NCBI GenBank assembly: GCA_028753945.1
Contig: JAPNXP010000005.1
Location: forward strand, 3,224,001 to 3,288,000
Length of the DNA stretch: 64,000 nucleotides
Direction: 5' to 3'
DNA from: Hexactinellida sp. DTS-2022
Taxonomy: Eukaryota; Porifera; Hexactinellida
Shown: positions 1-11,107 of the stretch, one piece after another
Numbering within the stretch: the first letter of the stretch is position 1
Layout: each line of letters begins with the position of its first letter
Notes under the pieces: generated by a model
Told to the model about the DNA's origin: nothing
Seen by the model: only the letters and a program-made list of their open reading frames with translations
Database searches by the model: none
Position numbers and translations under genes: made by a program

Positions 1-536
1 ATAATTTTTAAAATTTAGACAAAAAATATAAGCGTTCAGTCAGCAATAATTTTAACTACATTCAAGTTTACCATATAATTATATGTAAGTGCTTATTTCG
101 TTACATACTTCTTGGTATCAAAAAGATCCCGTGAAATATTGTATATAGAATCGAGCGGAATATAATATCGAAACTAGATTTACTTACAATATAAAAAGAA
201 GTCTGTGATAACTAGAAGAAAAAAAGTGATGAATTGCAATTTGATTTTTATGTCTTTCTACATTAAACTACCCGAGGTAATGGGAACTTAATAACTTTTC
301 GTTCCAAGCGGATAAATCAATTGAAAGTTTAAGGTGTAAAACCCTTTAATCAGAGGCGGATCTTAGGAAGGGGGCCAGCTTCTTCGAGAATTAGCAATTT
401 ACTTGCTGAGAAATATAATTAAGACATAAATAAAACTTTCAGGCAGTAGGAAGTTAAACTTCGTATCTTTCATATAAGTATTCCATAAGAATTATAAGTA
501 TTTATTATATACTTGTTACAAAGGGAGTTTATGGCA
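1..536. other. AT-rich stretch, no gene seen
   Basis: I see no coding region. Near 351 a short segment starting CAGAGGCGGATC followed by a G run looks like one end of a hAT-type element, but no partner end or duplicated flank is visible. Confidence 0.4.
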
Positions 537-867
537 CAGTACACCCTCGCTAATCCAAACAGCGGTGTTCCGATTAAATAATTTTCTGTTCCGATCTGTG
601 AATTTGTTCGAATTAGTGAAGTACAGTAATACATTTTTATTGGCATCTATAAAATGAGAACCTCGATAATAAACCACGAGAACACTCAGTCCCCAATGAG
701 ATAAGAACCAAACTTATCCAAAACAAGCTTTTACCAGTTCGTCAATAAAGTCCCGTACAGACAAAAAAAATTGCGTTTTAATATATAGGATACATTCAAG
801 AGATATTTGCAAATTCTTTTGACAATAAATATTGGATCTCCAGTTCGGATTAGCCAGGGTCCTACTG
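537..867. mobile_element. pogo/Tigger-like MITE, 331 bp
   Basis: The ends are inverted repeats: CAGTACACCCTCGCTAATCC on the left and, reading in from the right, CAGTAGGACCCTGGCTAATC, matching at about 20 of 24 positions. The right end is followed by TA, the target of Tc1/mariner/pogo elements; the left flank is CA, so one TA has decayed. No transposase is inside. A truncated relative lies at 4206-4345. Confidence 0.75.
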
Positions 868-877
868 TATTTAATTA

Positions 878-955
878 AAACTAGCGCGCTTCGCTTGCTA
901 GGTCGCTTCGCGACAAAACACAACCACACACCAACCGCTTCGCGGTTGGTGTTTG
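878..955. repeat. GC-rich cluster of mini-hairpins with TTC loops
   Basis: In strongly AT-rich surroundings this segment is a run of short hairpins whose loops are TTC: GTCGC-TTC-GCGAC near 902-914, then ACCAACCGC-TTC-GCGGTTGGT near 928-950 with a long perfect stem. It opens with an imperfect palindrome CTAGCGCGCTTCGCTTGCTAG. Relatives occur at 3513, 6836, 12.8 kb, 19.9 kb, 21.7 kb, 50.7 kb, 51.2 kb and 55.7 kb. The function is unknown. Confidence 0.7.
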
Positions 956-3288
956 GTTTAATTTATATACTTCTAACGTTAACAAAATGAAATTTTAATG
1001 ATTACGTCATCATGCGATAATAAGTAAGCATATTGGTGATCTGGTGTACCAACGTGTCTGCATCATTAATGTGCATGTTCTATTAAATTTTCAGATTTTT
1101 ATCTCTTAGAGGGCGGGAATTATGTGCGATTAAGTGAGTTTTAATGATTCTCAAAATGTGACAATGACGTCATAACTTGTCGAGGTGTGAGAAATTTTGA
1201 GTGGAAACCTCAACTTGTTGGCGGGGGCCAAAAGTTAGCACTATATGCCAAAAATCTCATTTGGAAACCGCCCAGTTTTTTCAATCAACTCGGAACATAC
1301 AAACAAATATTATACACACATACAGGTTTGTGTTTAACTTACATTTTAAAGGTCTTCAGAATCCTAGGAGAAAACAATATAATATTTTACTGTGCCGACT
1401 ATACTAAAGTATAGTGGCCCAATTCTCAGAAACCCAGGTGTATGATGGAAACTTATTTATGGGACTAAGTGGGATTTGATACCTTGGGGTGACGATGAAA
1501 TCAGCGATGCCAAACTGGGGGCCACAGGATGAAAAAAATGTATTACGGTCTATGGAAAAGGGCCCACAGAATGCTATAGGGCGTCCACGGATGAAAAAGA
1601 TCGGGACCCACTGCCTTAAATGTATATTTTCATAATTTCACAAATTTGATCATACAAAAGTAAATGAATAGTTTTGTACACAATTGGAAATGTATATGGA
1701 AGTGTATTAAAAATGTTGAGTAATAGTCGATTAAATGATAGTGAAGCTCAAATAATTAAGAAACGCAATGGGCTAAAAACAAAAATCTCATAGTGTCTAA
1801 ATTGCTGCAAGCTGCAAAGCTGCAAATTTTGTTGTGAATTAAAATGTACTTACCTCATCCTTGAATAGTTCTCTCGGGACTAAAAGATTATTTAAAAGAT
1901 GGGTAAATAGAAATCAATTACAAATGATATATATAGGTAGCAAAATACGTGAACTCAAAACCCTGAAATTGTTTTAACCAAACACTTGTAAAAACATCAA
2001 AATAATAGTTGCAAGCCCAAACCCGCAAAGAAAATGTTTTACACTCCTTAACAATCGATAGAGACACTAAAATCCTTTTATACTAATTGAATGCTAGCTG
2101 CTAATCCATACTGGGAAACCCTCGAATTTAATAGGCTAAAGTTTTTCTCACCTTTAGGGAGAGAAGATATGAATATTTTTCTTAGATATTATAACATGTT
2201 CCTAGATACACTATTCCCCACCCCCCTGCCAAATTTCAAGTATGTGGCTCTTACATGTTCCTCAATCAATTCCGAACAAACAAACAAAAACCCTCGCGAT
2301 TTAATATATAAGATATTTATAATTCAGCCGTGTCAAATTCTATATCCTGCTAACACAATCAAGAAAATATAGGTAGAAGATAGGAGAATTATAATATAAA
2401 TACAATCAATTACCCTTTTTGGATTTTGGCTTTGGGGGGCTATGGAAGAACCTAAAGAGTTAATAGGTAATCAGGTCCAATTATAATTTACCTGGGTTAA
2501 TTGAGACGTACGCGTACAATGGAGTTCGCTTAATTAATTAATTAATAAGTTATGTTAATTGGAATTTACTTTCAGTTCCAAAATAGTTTAATTTAATTCC
2601 ATTCATCAATAGCAAATTCGCTATTAGCAAGGAAATTTTGATCAAAATGCGAATTGATATTACGCGACCCCCTGATTGAATACTCATTAATTTTAACTGT
2701 GCCGATTACGCTTTGGTATATTCTAATTTAATACCTTGTTTAGCTAGTTAATTACTACGTCCACTATATTTTTTGCCAAAATGACATGCACAAAAAAATA
2801 AAATTGCAGTGTGCAGACTAAGTGATACTAAATGTATATTATGGAGGCAGGATATTTTTGCTGCATAAATAACGAAACATGGTCGGAAGAGTGGTAATTT
2901 TAGATGTTTTAAAAGGAACAAACCGTCACTTCAATTATAATAAGAGTCGCTCATTATGAACACTCGTGTATTTTGAACTAACCCTCTGGTCCCAATGGGA
3001 TAGTCCACTTCCTTATTGGGAAGTCTTTGAAATATAAACACAATATTTTCGGTCACCTGAGAGTAATAATAACTAACCCTGACTATAGTAATAATTGCGA
3101 GCGTAAAAGATAAAATAAGAACAAGTATCGGTAGTTTGCTAACCTTCTCAACTTCCCGGCCTTTCGAGGGGCTGCAGGAATACTAAAATGGATAGCTCCT
3201 CTTGATCAACAAATGAAAAAATATGAAAAGTTTATCGAAAAAATATAACTCACATCGGCCCTCTGAGAGGTGTCAAGCTAGAGTATAA
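956..3288. other. No gene recognised
   Basis: The short open frames here (for example 1187-1414 and 2091-2372) have no recognisable motif and a length expected by chance. Around 1500-1620 there are G/C-rich repeat-like remnants (GGGCCCACAG, CGGGACCCACTGCC) that may be hAT ends. Nothing else is supportable. Confidence 0.4.
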
Positions 3289-3289
3289 T

Positions 3290-3605
3290 CAAAGTTTAGA
3301 ATAATACTCAAAATAATCGATATTGAAAATGGTGTTTCAATAATACCCAATAATAATAATATAATTTCATTGAAATAATTAAATCATTCAGTCCTTCTAT
3401 GCATTTCAGAAGTTTGATTAAGGGAGACGAACTCCTATGTTCGTTTGTAAAATTTTCTAGCAGAAATCAGAAAGCCACCAAAAAAAGAGCAATCTAATAA
3501 TGAACTATAGTAACTAGCGCGCTACGCTTGCTAGGTTACTTGGCAACGTGTGAGGCGCATACAACACACATAAGAATTGTTTTAATAGTATAAATATTCA
3601 CCTAT
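3290..3605. repeat. Copy A of a duplicated segment (pair at 6510-6910)
   Basis: About 200 bp from CAGTCCTTCTATGCATTTCAG to GTGTGAGGCGCAT is nearly identical to 6713-6884, in the same orientation and about 3.3 kb apart. The part upstream is a more diverged match. It includes one GC hairpin motif (3513-3535). The pair could be LTR-like, but no TG...CA ends or polymerase were found between them, so dispersed or segmental duplication is more likely. Confidence 0.65.
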
Positions 3606-3997
3606 TCGATGGTATTGTGGCAGTTGGCGGTTGGGAGCCCCGATCCCTGGCGATGGATACCCCGAACCTCAGGGCTCCCAACCCCAGGATGATCCGCACC
3701 AGCTGCCCCTGGTCTGTTACATGATCGGACATCGTGTAAAAGAGTTTCGTGTGGCCGCTCTGTGTGACCATACCAGGGGCAGCTGGTGAGGTGGCGAAGA
3801 GTGGCAAGGGCTCGAATAGTGTCTGGTACGGTGGGAGTGTCTGGTACGGTGGGAGTGTCTGGTACAGTGTCGATGGAGCGGTGGTGGGAGCGGCGCTGGT
3901 AGTGTCTGTGGGAGCGGCGCTGGTAGTGTATGTGGGAGCTGCGCTGGTAGTGTCTGTGGGAGCTGCTCCCGCAGAAAAATATCTTGTTGCCATCTAA
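3606..3997. repeat. GC-rich minisatellite, 24-bp and 18-bp units
   Basis: Four units of about 24 bp (GGGAGCGGCGCTGGTAGTGT plus TGT) at about 3886-3965 follow three units of 18 bp (GTGTCTGGTACGGTGGGA) at about 3825-3865. All units are multiples of three. On the minus strand one frame (3598-3993) reads as Thr/Ser/Pro/Ala repeats such as PTDTTSAA and TLPPYQ, mucin-like. Four frames are open here, so coding status is undecided; it could be an exon of a mucin-like gene or just a minisatellite. Confidence 0.6.
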
Positions 3998-4205
3998 CAT
4001 AACAACAATTGGAAGTAGTGATATTGAGCTCAGTAATAGGATCATGTAAAAGAATATACATTACGAATTTTAAAGTTTCCAGGGGTCGACAACCCACGGC
4101 AAGCGGGCCAGATCTGGCCCGCAAGGCGAAATTATCCAGCCCGCTGCTCTCTATAAACAAGCTCATCTTGATCTCCGATTCGGCCATTAAAATGAAATCC
4201 AAATA

Positions 4206-4345
4206 TAGTACACCCTCGCTAATCGGAACAGAGGTGTTCCGATTCAAAAAAAAATCTGTTCCGATTTGTGAATTCGTACGATTTAGTGAAGTAATACGAT
4301 TATATAGGCCTCTATAAAATGAGACCCCGATAATCCGAACAAAAC
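4206..4345. mobile_element. Truncated pogo-like MITE end
   Basis: AGTACACCCTCGCTAATCGG and the following GTTCCGATT segment match the left end of the 537-867 MITE. A faint continuation (CCCCGATAATCCGAAC) is seen near 4325, but no right inverted repeat. Just upstream, 4082-4130 holds CAGGGGTCGACAACCCACGG and CCAGATCTGGCCCGC, which resemble a hAT terminus. Confidence 0.6.
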
Positions 4346-5123
4346 AAGTCCAAACCTTTTAAATCAAAACTAAAATCTCACGAAACAGTATACTACCTAA
4401 ATACTTCTCTAAGACATTTATTCATAACTAGTCAGTACCCGCGCTTCGCCGCGGTATTCAAATTCACGGGATGTCTTATAATGAGTAAATTATCATATTT
4501 ACATATGTCATTGATAGTATTACTAATAGCCGAAGCGCCGCCCTCCGCCACAAAAAGGCTTCTTGGTAGTTCCTGCAAAATATCATTATGTTCCAACGAA
4601 CTTGTTATATCTGTACCTCTTTAGTGGTTCTACCACTTGGGAAGTACAGAAGATAACTGTATATTCGAAGTATCATTTGTCAGTATTGGGGCTTAGAGTG
4701 TTGTAAAAATAAATAAAACTCGAGTCAGAATAATGTGAGAACTCTGCGATCTGATAGGTCAAGGTCGGTACCCTCGCGAAGTGTGAAAAATATGCATGTG
4801 GTAAATTGCAAATTATGCATTATATTGACTAAAAAATATCATATTTGGATTCCTCATACACTGAAACCTAGATAGCACGTTTGAAATGTTTTTCTAGCAG
4901 CACTGTGAACTTTTAATAATTCCCATTGAAATGTATGGGAAGGTGCCAAAAAATCACATATTTTGAGTTAACTTCGCGAGGAATGTAAATATCTCTTAAA
5001 ACTCCTTATTCAGGGTGGTTGGGTAACTCCTAGATGGCATACAAATTTTTGTTCAGATCTGTTGAGAACTCTCGGAGGAGATGTGAGGACAGACATACAC
5101 ACACACAAACCTACTACTTTATA
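4346..5123. other. No gene seen
   Basis: Ordinary AT-rich DNA. Short GC pieces such as CGCGCTTCGCCGCGG near 4440 recall the hairpin clusters but are too short to assign. Confidence 0.35.
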
Positions 5124-5125
5124 TA

Positions 5126-5370
5126 CCGTATTGCTTTGAATAGTAGCCGGGGCGATTATTGTTTTTAGGCGATTTTCTGACCAATAATTTTTGTGACTTT
5201 TCGAGAATATCACATGTTGATACAAATTATTTAGTATTAGTCGGTTGATAATCGTATTGCCATTAAAATTCAATAAATATATTTACTCCGGGCAGCGGTA
5301 GTAAAATGTTATTTGCCAATTTGGGGGGGGGCGATTATTCGAGGGGGGGCTACTATTCAAGGAAATACGG
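5126..5370. mobile_element. CCGTAT-type MITE, copy 1
   Basis: The element begins CCGTATTGCTTTGAATAGTA and ends CTACTATTCAAGGAAATACGG, an inverted repeat, and is flanked by TA on both sides. The interior (GATTATTGTTTTTAGGC, ATCGTATTGC) matches copies at 22868-23129 and 41194-41451; 16574-16781 is a shorter variant with the same ends. Confidence 0.85.
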
Positions 5371-6509
5371 TATATAGATTCCATTGTAATATTCAATTTT
5401 ATGCATATTTACTCAAAATTAACAATTCTACAATGGAAAAAGCACGAGTAAGACCAAAGGATGGTAAATCGCTTGGCCTGACTAATGAGGTAAATTACTC
5501 AATCAGGTCCGCAGGCTCAAAAGTTTGCCGACCCCTGCAGTTTAAACGATAAAAGAAAAATCTAAACTACAAATAAATATGGGGTTGTCATAACTGCACT
5601 TCTAAAGCGGAATGCAAAACATTAATGAACCAATTATATAAATACCAGGAAGCTAAGGTGCCAACTTGATTGCGTGATTTGGAATACACAATTCTAAATA
5701 TTAACTGACTTGAAAATAAATAGGAGAACACAACAAATCACAAAAAGGTCGAGGAATGGAAGTAATGAAACATGATCAATAATTAATTAATTAAACAATA
5801 ACGAAAAAAGTAATATATAAATTACTTACAAGGACTTGAATAACAAACGATTAACAGCTGACAAGAAAAGAAGGTATACATAAGAGGTGACAGAATGTCT
5901 GAGTGTTTTTCAAAGGCTATTTTAAAGGCTAGAAAAAATTGGATATTGATCAAAAAGAAACAAAAATGGAAATTTTTGAAAAAATAACCCAGTGCAAATG
6001 AAGGAAGTTGAATTAAACAGGATGAAACAATAAATGTGGGGTGAAAACAAAAATATTGGATATAAAGTAGTTTCAAAATATCAAATCGTCAGAATGGAAA
6101 GATACAGGCTGTGGGGAAAGAGGGCTGATAAACACAGCAAAATCAACCTCCTGAGGGGAATAATACTGCATAAAACACTGCACTGTTAAAACTAGTAAAA
6201 TATACAAATGCAATGGTGATTCGTGGCCTTGGTAGATAAAACAGAGATAATAAAGGCAAGTGCATATTAGAAAAGACTCACACATAAGCAGGAACTCTGA
6301 AGTCAGAAAGGTGTCAGGTAGAGTTGGGATAGAGTCTGAACAGTTGAGATCAGCAGAGAAGTTCTGACAAGAACAGTTCTTAAGGAACTTCGAGTAGAGA
6401 ACGAGGTATTTACACCAGAGGGTCACGTAATTGTAACTTCAACAGGAAACACGAGCAAAAATGTCAATAGCTAAAAAACTCGAAAATGGGAGAAGTCAAT
6501 ATAAATAAT
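5371..6509. other. No gene recognised; one hAT-like end
   Basis: The end at 5500-5536 (GTTTGCCGACCCCTGCAG) is a hAT-like terminus without a visible partner. Minus-strand frames at 5822-6076 and 6073-6426 are open for 84 and 117 codons but are Phe/Tyr/Ser/Leu-rich with no motif, so I do not call them. Confidence 0.4.
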
Positions 6510-6910
6510 TGTCATTTATTGTCATTTCTAATCTCAAAATAATCAATATTTGAAGTGGTGATTCAATTATACACTATTTTTGGAATTATATTTTATTGAA
6601 ATAATTATATCATCTGTCAAATCAATATAGGATGATATGCTCAATCAGAATATATAAACTTGATCCCATATTATAGATTTGTGAGTTAATTAAACTAGTC
6701 CAAAGGACCTTTCAGTCCTTCTATGCATTTCAGAAGTTTGATTAAGGGAGACGAACTCCTATGTTCGTTTGTAAAATTTCTAGCAGAACTCAGAAAGCCA
6801 CCCAAAAAAGAGAAATTTAATAATGAACTATAGTAACTAGCGCGCTACGCTTGCTAGGTTACTTAGCAACGTGTGAGGCGCATTGTTTTAATAGTATAAA
6901 TATTCACCTG
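6510..6910. repeat. Copy B of the 3290-3605 duplicated segment
   Basis: The segment shares TCAGTCCTTCTATGCATTTC, the AGGGAGACGAACTCC stretch and the CTAGCGCGCTACGCTTGCTAG palindrome with copy A. After the shared block it runs into a different GC-richer segment (6915-7120), which aligns weakly to 3606-3690 (GGGAGC... CCCCAAACCTC). No gene is supported in 6910-7300. Confidence 0.65.
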
Positions 6911-7308
6911 TTTTTACATGGGAGCACTGGCACCCGTTTCGCTCTCTGATGAGGAAACCCCAAACCTCTGGGCCCCCACATCAATTTAGCGCCAACAAAC
7001 TTGACATGCTGGGTGACAAGCCCACTCAGTGTCTGAAAAGGAAGGGGGATTCTGAGGCAGGCGTGTGTCCGAAACTTTGGGTTCTGACTAAGTCCCTACA
7101 AACCGGGGTACTCATTTAAATGCTGGGGCCACTGTGATAGAGTACGTATAGTTGGCTCAGTAAAAATATGATTAGGACAGTTGGTGGAAGTATCATTATT
7201 ATGGATAACTCCAGATAATATCATATTAAAGTGCATTTTAAAGTGCAAAAATGCTTTTCTTGTGTTTCGTGAAACAGTTAAGCATACGTATACGTATATG
7301 TGCAGTGG

Positions 7309-7632
7309 TTACGCTTGCTTGCGGTGTTTGCTTAGGAGAATAAGATGGCATGGGGCTAAAGTGGCAGCCTGCGGGCTATTACGACAGATCTTCTTGGTGG
7401 CGTGAAGTCTGAGTGGTGATTTCATGAGACTAGCTTGCGCCTTTCTCTTCTTCGAACCATATTTCGTCTTGCCAGTGAATTTCCTAGGACAAGATTTCTA
7501 CTGAATGCCACAGAAATCGAAGGTTTGGGACAATCCAGTGGTAGGAGTGACATCAAGGTCGTATTCAGATGGGCTTTCGCTACGGGGGTCAGTAGAAGTT
7601 TCCGGTATATAGTCTGTGTCGTGTTTAGACAT
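7309..7632 (-). pseudogene. Degenerate N-terminal-like frame with basic NLS-like patch
   Basis: From an ATG at 7630-7632 the minus strand reads 44 codons rich in Asp, Glu, Ser, Thr and Pro (MSKHDTDYIPETSTDPRSES and on), then an in-frame TAG at 7498-7500, then about 62 more open codons including the basic patch YGSKKRKAQ. The composition (acidic Ser/Pro-rich start, then Lys/Arg patch) is like the N-terminus of the intact transposase at 17217-19679, and unlike random AT-rich sequence. I infer a decayed 5' part of a transposon or nuclear protein gene; no domain is recognised. Confidence 0.4.
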
Positions 7633-8094
7633 AAAGGTGAATTAGGATTCTAATATTCAAAACAACAAGCTGAAAATATAATTGAAAATCATAAGAATTC
7701 ACAGACCTATAACAAAAATAACTAGAGAGAAAATAAGCTAACAAACAGCTCGGCAATTTGAGAAGACTCAAGTAGTGAAAAACATGGCAATATATATAAC
7801 GCTGGAGTGCATATTGATGTATGTAGTATATTGTGATAGTATGACATGAGTTTATATAAATATATGATATCACTTATGAGTTCTATTCCCACATAATTTT
7901 AATTGATGGAAACTGCCAAACTGTATAAAATTTTCTCGAGTATTACTGTCGAAGTATGCTGGCATTATTATAATGTAGAAAAAGGACAATAACAATGTCG
8001 GGAAATGTAATTTCAGGAGTAAATCTAAATTCACACCATTCCAATCAAACTTTGAAAACTACAGCCCTTTGATGTCAGACTTCGAGTGCCACCC

Positions 8095-9425
8095 TCAAAA
8101 TGACGTTTTATATATTTATTTGTATGGAAAATGTAAAATTTATGCTGTGCAGTGATATTAATATGATTTAAAATAATCAAATATCATGGTGTCATATGTA
8201 ATTTTAGGTTTTACCTAAAGTTACACCATTTCCAAAAGAAACTTTGTAGATTACAGCGCTTTGATTTCAGACTTCGTTTTCGTACCCTCAAAATGACGTT
8301 TCATTTATATATTTGTATGAAAAATGTAAATTTTATGCTGTGCCCAGTGTATTATACAGCCATTTGTAAATACGCTCCTGATCCTGGTCTGATCCAATTT
8401 TCATACGCCTAAATCACAAATTAATGTTACGGTATAGGAGAGGATTCCAAATTTTCGCGCTCCTAATTAATATTTTTCCTAAAATCATGCTCCAAAAGGA
8501 GCGTCTCGCGCTCCTGGATAATTCCTTGGCTGTGCCTTGAAATAATTATGATTGAAAATCATGAATTATCATGGAGTCATATGTAATTTGAGATTTTAAC
8601 CTAAGTCACACCATTTCCAAAAGAAACTTTGAAGATTTCAGCGCTTTCATTCAGACTACGGGTACCACCCTCAAAATGACATTTCATAAATATATTTGTA
8701 TGAAAAATGTAAAATTTATGCTGTGCCGTGACATAATTATGATTGAAAATCATGAATTACCATGGTAGCATATGCAATTTTAGATTAATACCTAAAGTCA
8801 CACCATTTCCAATACAAACTATGAGGATTGCTGCGCACTGATGTCAGACTTCGACCGCCACAGTCAAAATGACTTTTCTATTATATATTTGTATGAAAAA
8901 TGTAAAATTTATGCTGTACCGTGATATAATTATGATTGAAAATCATGAATAACCATGGTATCATATGCAATTTTAGATTTTTACCTAAAGTGACACCATT
9001 TCCAAAAGAAACTTTGAAGATTTCAGCGCTTTCATTCAGACTACGAGTACCACCCTCAAAATGACATTTCATAAATATATTTGTATGAAAAATGTAAAAT
9101 TTATGCTGTGCCGTGACATAATTATGATTGAAAATCATGAATTACCATGGTAGCATATGCAATTTTAGATTAATACCTAAAGTCACACCATTTCCAATAC
9201 AAACTATGAGGATTGCTGCGCACTGATGTCAGACTTCGACTGCCACAGTCAAAATGACTTTTCTATTATATATTTGTATGAAAAATGTAAAATTTATGCT
9301 GTACCGTGATATAATTATGATTGAAAATCATGAATAACCATGGTATCATATGCAATTTTAGATTTTTACCTAAAGTGACACCATTTCCAATACAAACTAT
9401 GAAGATTACAGCCCTTTGAAATATT
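8095..9425. repeat. Satellite, ~190-bp unit with 385-bp dimer
   Basis: Tandem units share AAAATGTAAAATTTATGCTG, ATTATGATTGAAAATCATGA and TCACACCATTTCCAA. Copies fall about 190 bp apart. From about 8640 two variants alternate: ATGAGGATTGCTGCGCACTG recurs at 8821 and 9206, and GCGCTTTCATTCAGACTACG at 8641 and 9026, each 385 bp apart. This is a small higher-order repeat. The first unit is interrupted by 8345-8530. Conserved palindrome ATGATTGAAAATCAT occurs in each copy. Confidence 0.85.
8345..8530. mobile_element. Unclassified insertion inside the satellite
   Basis: This about 186-bp block breaks a satellite unit between TTATGCTGTG and CCTTGAAATAATTATG. It carries ACAGCCA near each end in opposite orientation and CGCTCCT/AGGAGCG motifs in both orientations, as expected for a small element with poor inverted repeats. 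No clean target duplication is visible. Confidence 0.4.
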
Positions 9426-9633
9426 AATAATTTTTTAATCAAATTATAAATATTTTGTGATGTTTCGAGGTGTAAACTGACCTAAATTGTGATTTTTTCA
9501 AAAAGAATCTGAAATTGACCTCCTATGATATATCTCTGCCATATCCAGCAAACAAATTGTGTTGGAATTTTTCAAATGTTTTCTTCGAAATTCACTTAGT
9601 GTCCCCCTAAGAAGGGGGTTTGATTTAGAATAC

Positions 9634-9910
9634 ATGTAGCCTGTATACCAACTGGAGAACCTATAGTAAATGCTCATATAACAAGAATAACAGTTAGTAA
9701 GTGTAATTATGAGCGACCTACCGGGATAACGTCTGTAGGGAGATCCAACAGTACAAACATCTTATAAGGTAACTGATAAATTCAGAGAGATCTGCGGAAT
9801 ATGTAGCCTGTATACCAACTGGAGAACCTATAGTAAATGCTCATATAACAAGAATAACAGTTAGTAAATGTAATTATGAGCGACCTACCAGGATAACGTC
9901 TGTAGGGAGA
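9634..9910. repeat. Direct duplication, ~109 bp, 167-bp spacing
   Basis: ATGTAGCCTGTATACCAACT begins copies at 9634 and 9801. The copies run to about 9742 and 9910 (GATAACGTCTGTAGGGAGAT) with only a few differences, so the duplication is recent. No coding content is seen. Confidence 0.85.
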
Positions 9911-9929
9911 TAATGTAAGTCAAACTGTA

Positions 9930-10026
9930 ATTTTGTCCTATAAATCCTGTGAAATCTTGACCCGATTAAGCGATAAAACCGATTAACCGCAATAACCGGT
10001 GTCCCAATTAAGCGGAGTTGACTGTA
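9930..10026. mobile_element. Tc1/pogo-type element end
   Basis: The segment ends CAATTAAGCGGAGTTGACTG followed by TA, and contains repeated CGATTAA/ACCGGT motifs, as in other CAGT-type termini here (compare 12895). The left half of the element is not visible. Immediately after it, 10069-10102 forms a perfect 13-bp hairpin, CTCCAAATGATCC with its complement and an 8-nt loop. Confidence 0.55.
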
Positions 10027-10102
10027 TATGAAAAAAGACTGTTCCAACGTCAAACGATCAAAGTGAGACTCCAAATGATCCAATAAACCGGATCATTTGG
10101 AG

Positions 10103-10896
10103 TGGATTTATTGAAATGTGAACAGTTTAAATTTACTTTGCTCTAAAATAATCTTTTTGAAACATGGGCGCTGAGGGGGGGATTTATTCGCTACGCCCAC
10201 TGTGGGCGGCGAGTTGTGCTGGTAACGTTGACCCAGTGGCACTAAATATAAATTTTAGTCTTAACGGTCCGTGCGCCTGTGTACAGACCCTCCAGGTTTA
10301 TATGGTTCTTGTGTTTACTAAACATTTATATGAATCAACATTTAGGTTTTTGGACAATAAACCCTTCAGAATACAAGATAAAGTTAACCAAAGCAAGTAT
10401 AATTTTATATTTGAATATTCATGTGAAAAAAGCCAGGACCAGTCAAATGTTTTCAGGATATTTATTTTTCCTTACAAACAATATTGTACCAATGCCAGAA
10501 GAGATGAGAAAAATAATTTAGAGTTCGGGTGGCAGAATGTTTAATAGCTTAAATAATCTTAGTTTTCCCTTTCTCTTGATAGCTTGTGAAAAAGATCTTC
10601 AAGTTGTCTTTACAACTCTAGGAAATCCTCTATCAAAAACTATTAAATTACTGTCAACCAAATTTGTTTTGACAAGTATTCTCCGGTAATCCGAGATTTT
10701 TCATTTTGCGGAACTAACAACCTGAAGACAAATTGCGCTAACGATTACCCAAAGAAGAGAAAAAGATCTCAGTTGATGTATGCTACAATTTCCGTGTATT
10801 AAGTTAACAGTTTGATTACCTCATTTTTTACAGCACCTTGCCTAGTATTGAATCGAGTTCCAAACAAATACTGTATACTATCGTTAATAGGGGTTC
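10103..10896. other. No gene recognised
   Basis: A 126-codon plus-strand frame (10164-10544) starts in a GC-richer patch but shows no motif or repeat-family match; I regard it as probably random. The rest is featureless. Confidence 0.35.
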
Positions 10897-11003
10897 ATTA
10901 AATCACCAGGGGTTCATTAAATTTGTTCGTTTTATCAGGAAAATCATATAAACTAGATTCACTTTTATGTTCTGTAGTGCAGGGTGTACAAAATCAATGT
11001 TAA
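10897..11003. repeat. Dispersed repeat, copy 1 (copy 2 at 15341-15440)
   Basis: GTTCGTTTTATCAGGAAAAT through GTAGTGCAGGGTGTACAAAA is shared with 15341-15440 in the same orientation with few changes. Part of the repeat (GGGTTCATTAAAT) is itself duplicated at 10890 and 10910. Family unknown. Confidence 0.7.
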
Positions 11004-11107
11004 CTTAGCAACATTTACAACGAAAATTAATCAATGGCCAGTAAATATACTACATTCGTATATTATCCCTTTGTCCAAATTTCATTGAATGTCAACTTGT
11101 TGTCGTT

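Noticed and set aside
4079-5537. A single hAT element spanning CAGGGGTCG at 4082 and CGACCCCTG at 5528
   Set aside because: The ends are similar, but the 8 bases outside them do not match, and other complete elements lie between; treated as two separate termini.
5822-6426. Two minus-strand open frames of 84 and 117 codons
   Set aside because: Low-complexity Phe/Tyr/Ser/Leu composition, no motif, no splice context; such lengths are expected by chance in 64 kb on six frames.
3290-6910. LTR retrotransposon bounded by the two direct repeats
   Set aside because: No TG/CA termini, primer site, gag or pol motifs between the repeats.
10164-10544. 126-codon plus-strand open frame
   Set aside because: No recognisable domain, and composition changes to AT-rich codons after the first third; no support beyond length.
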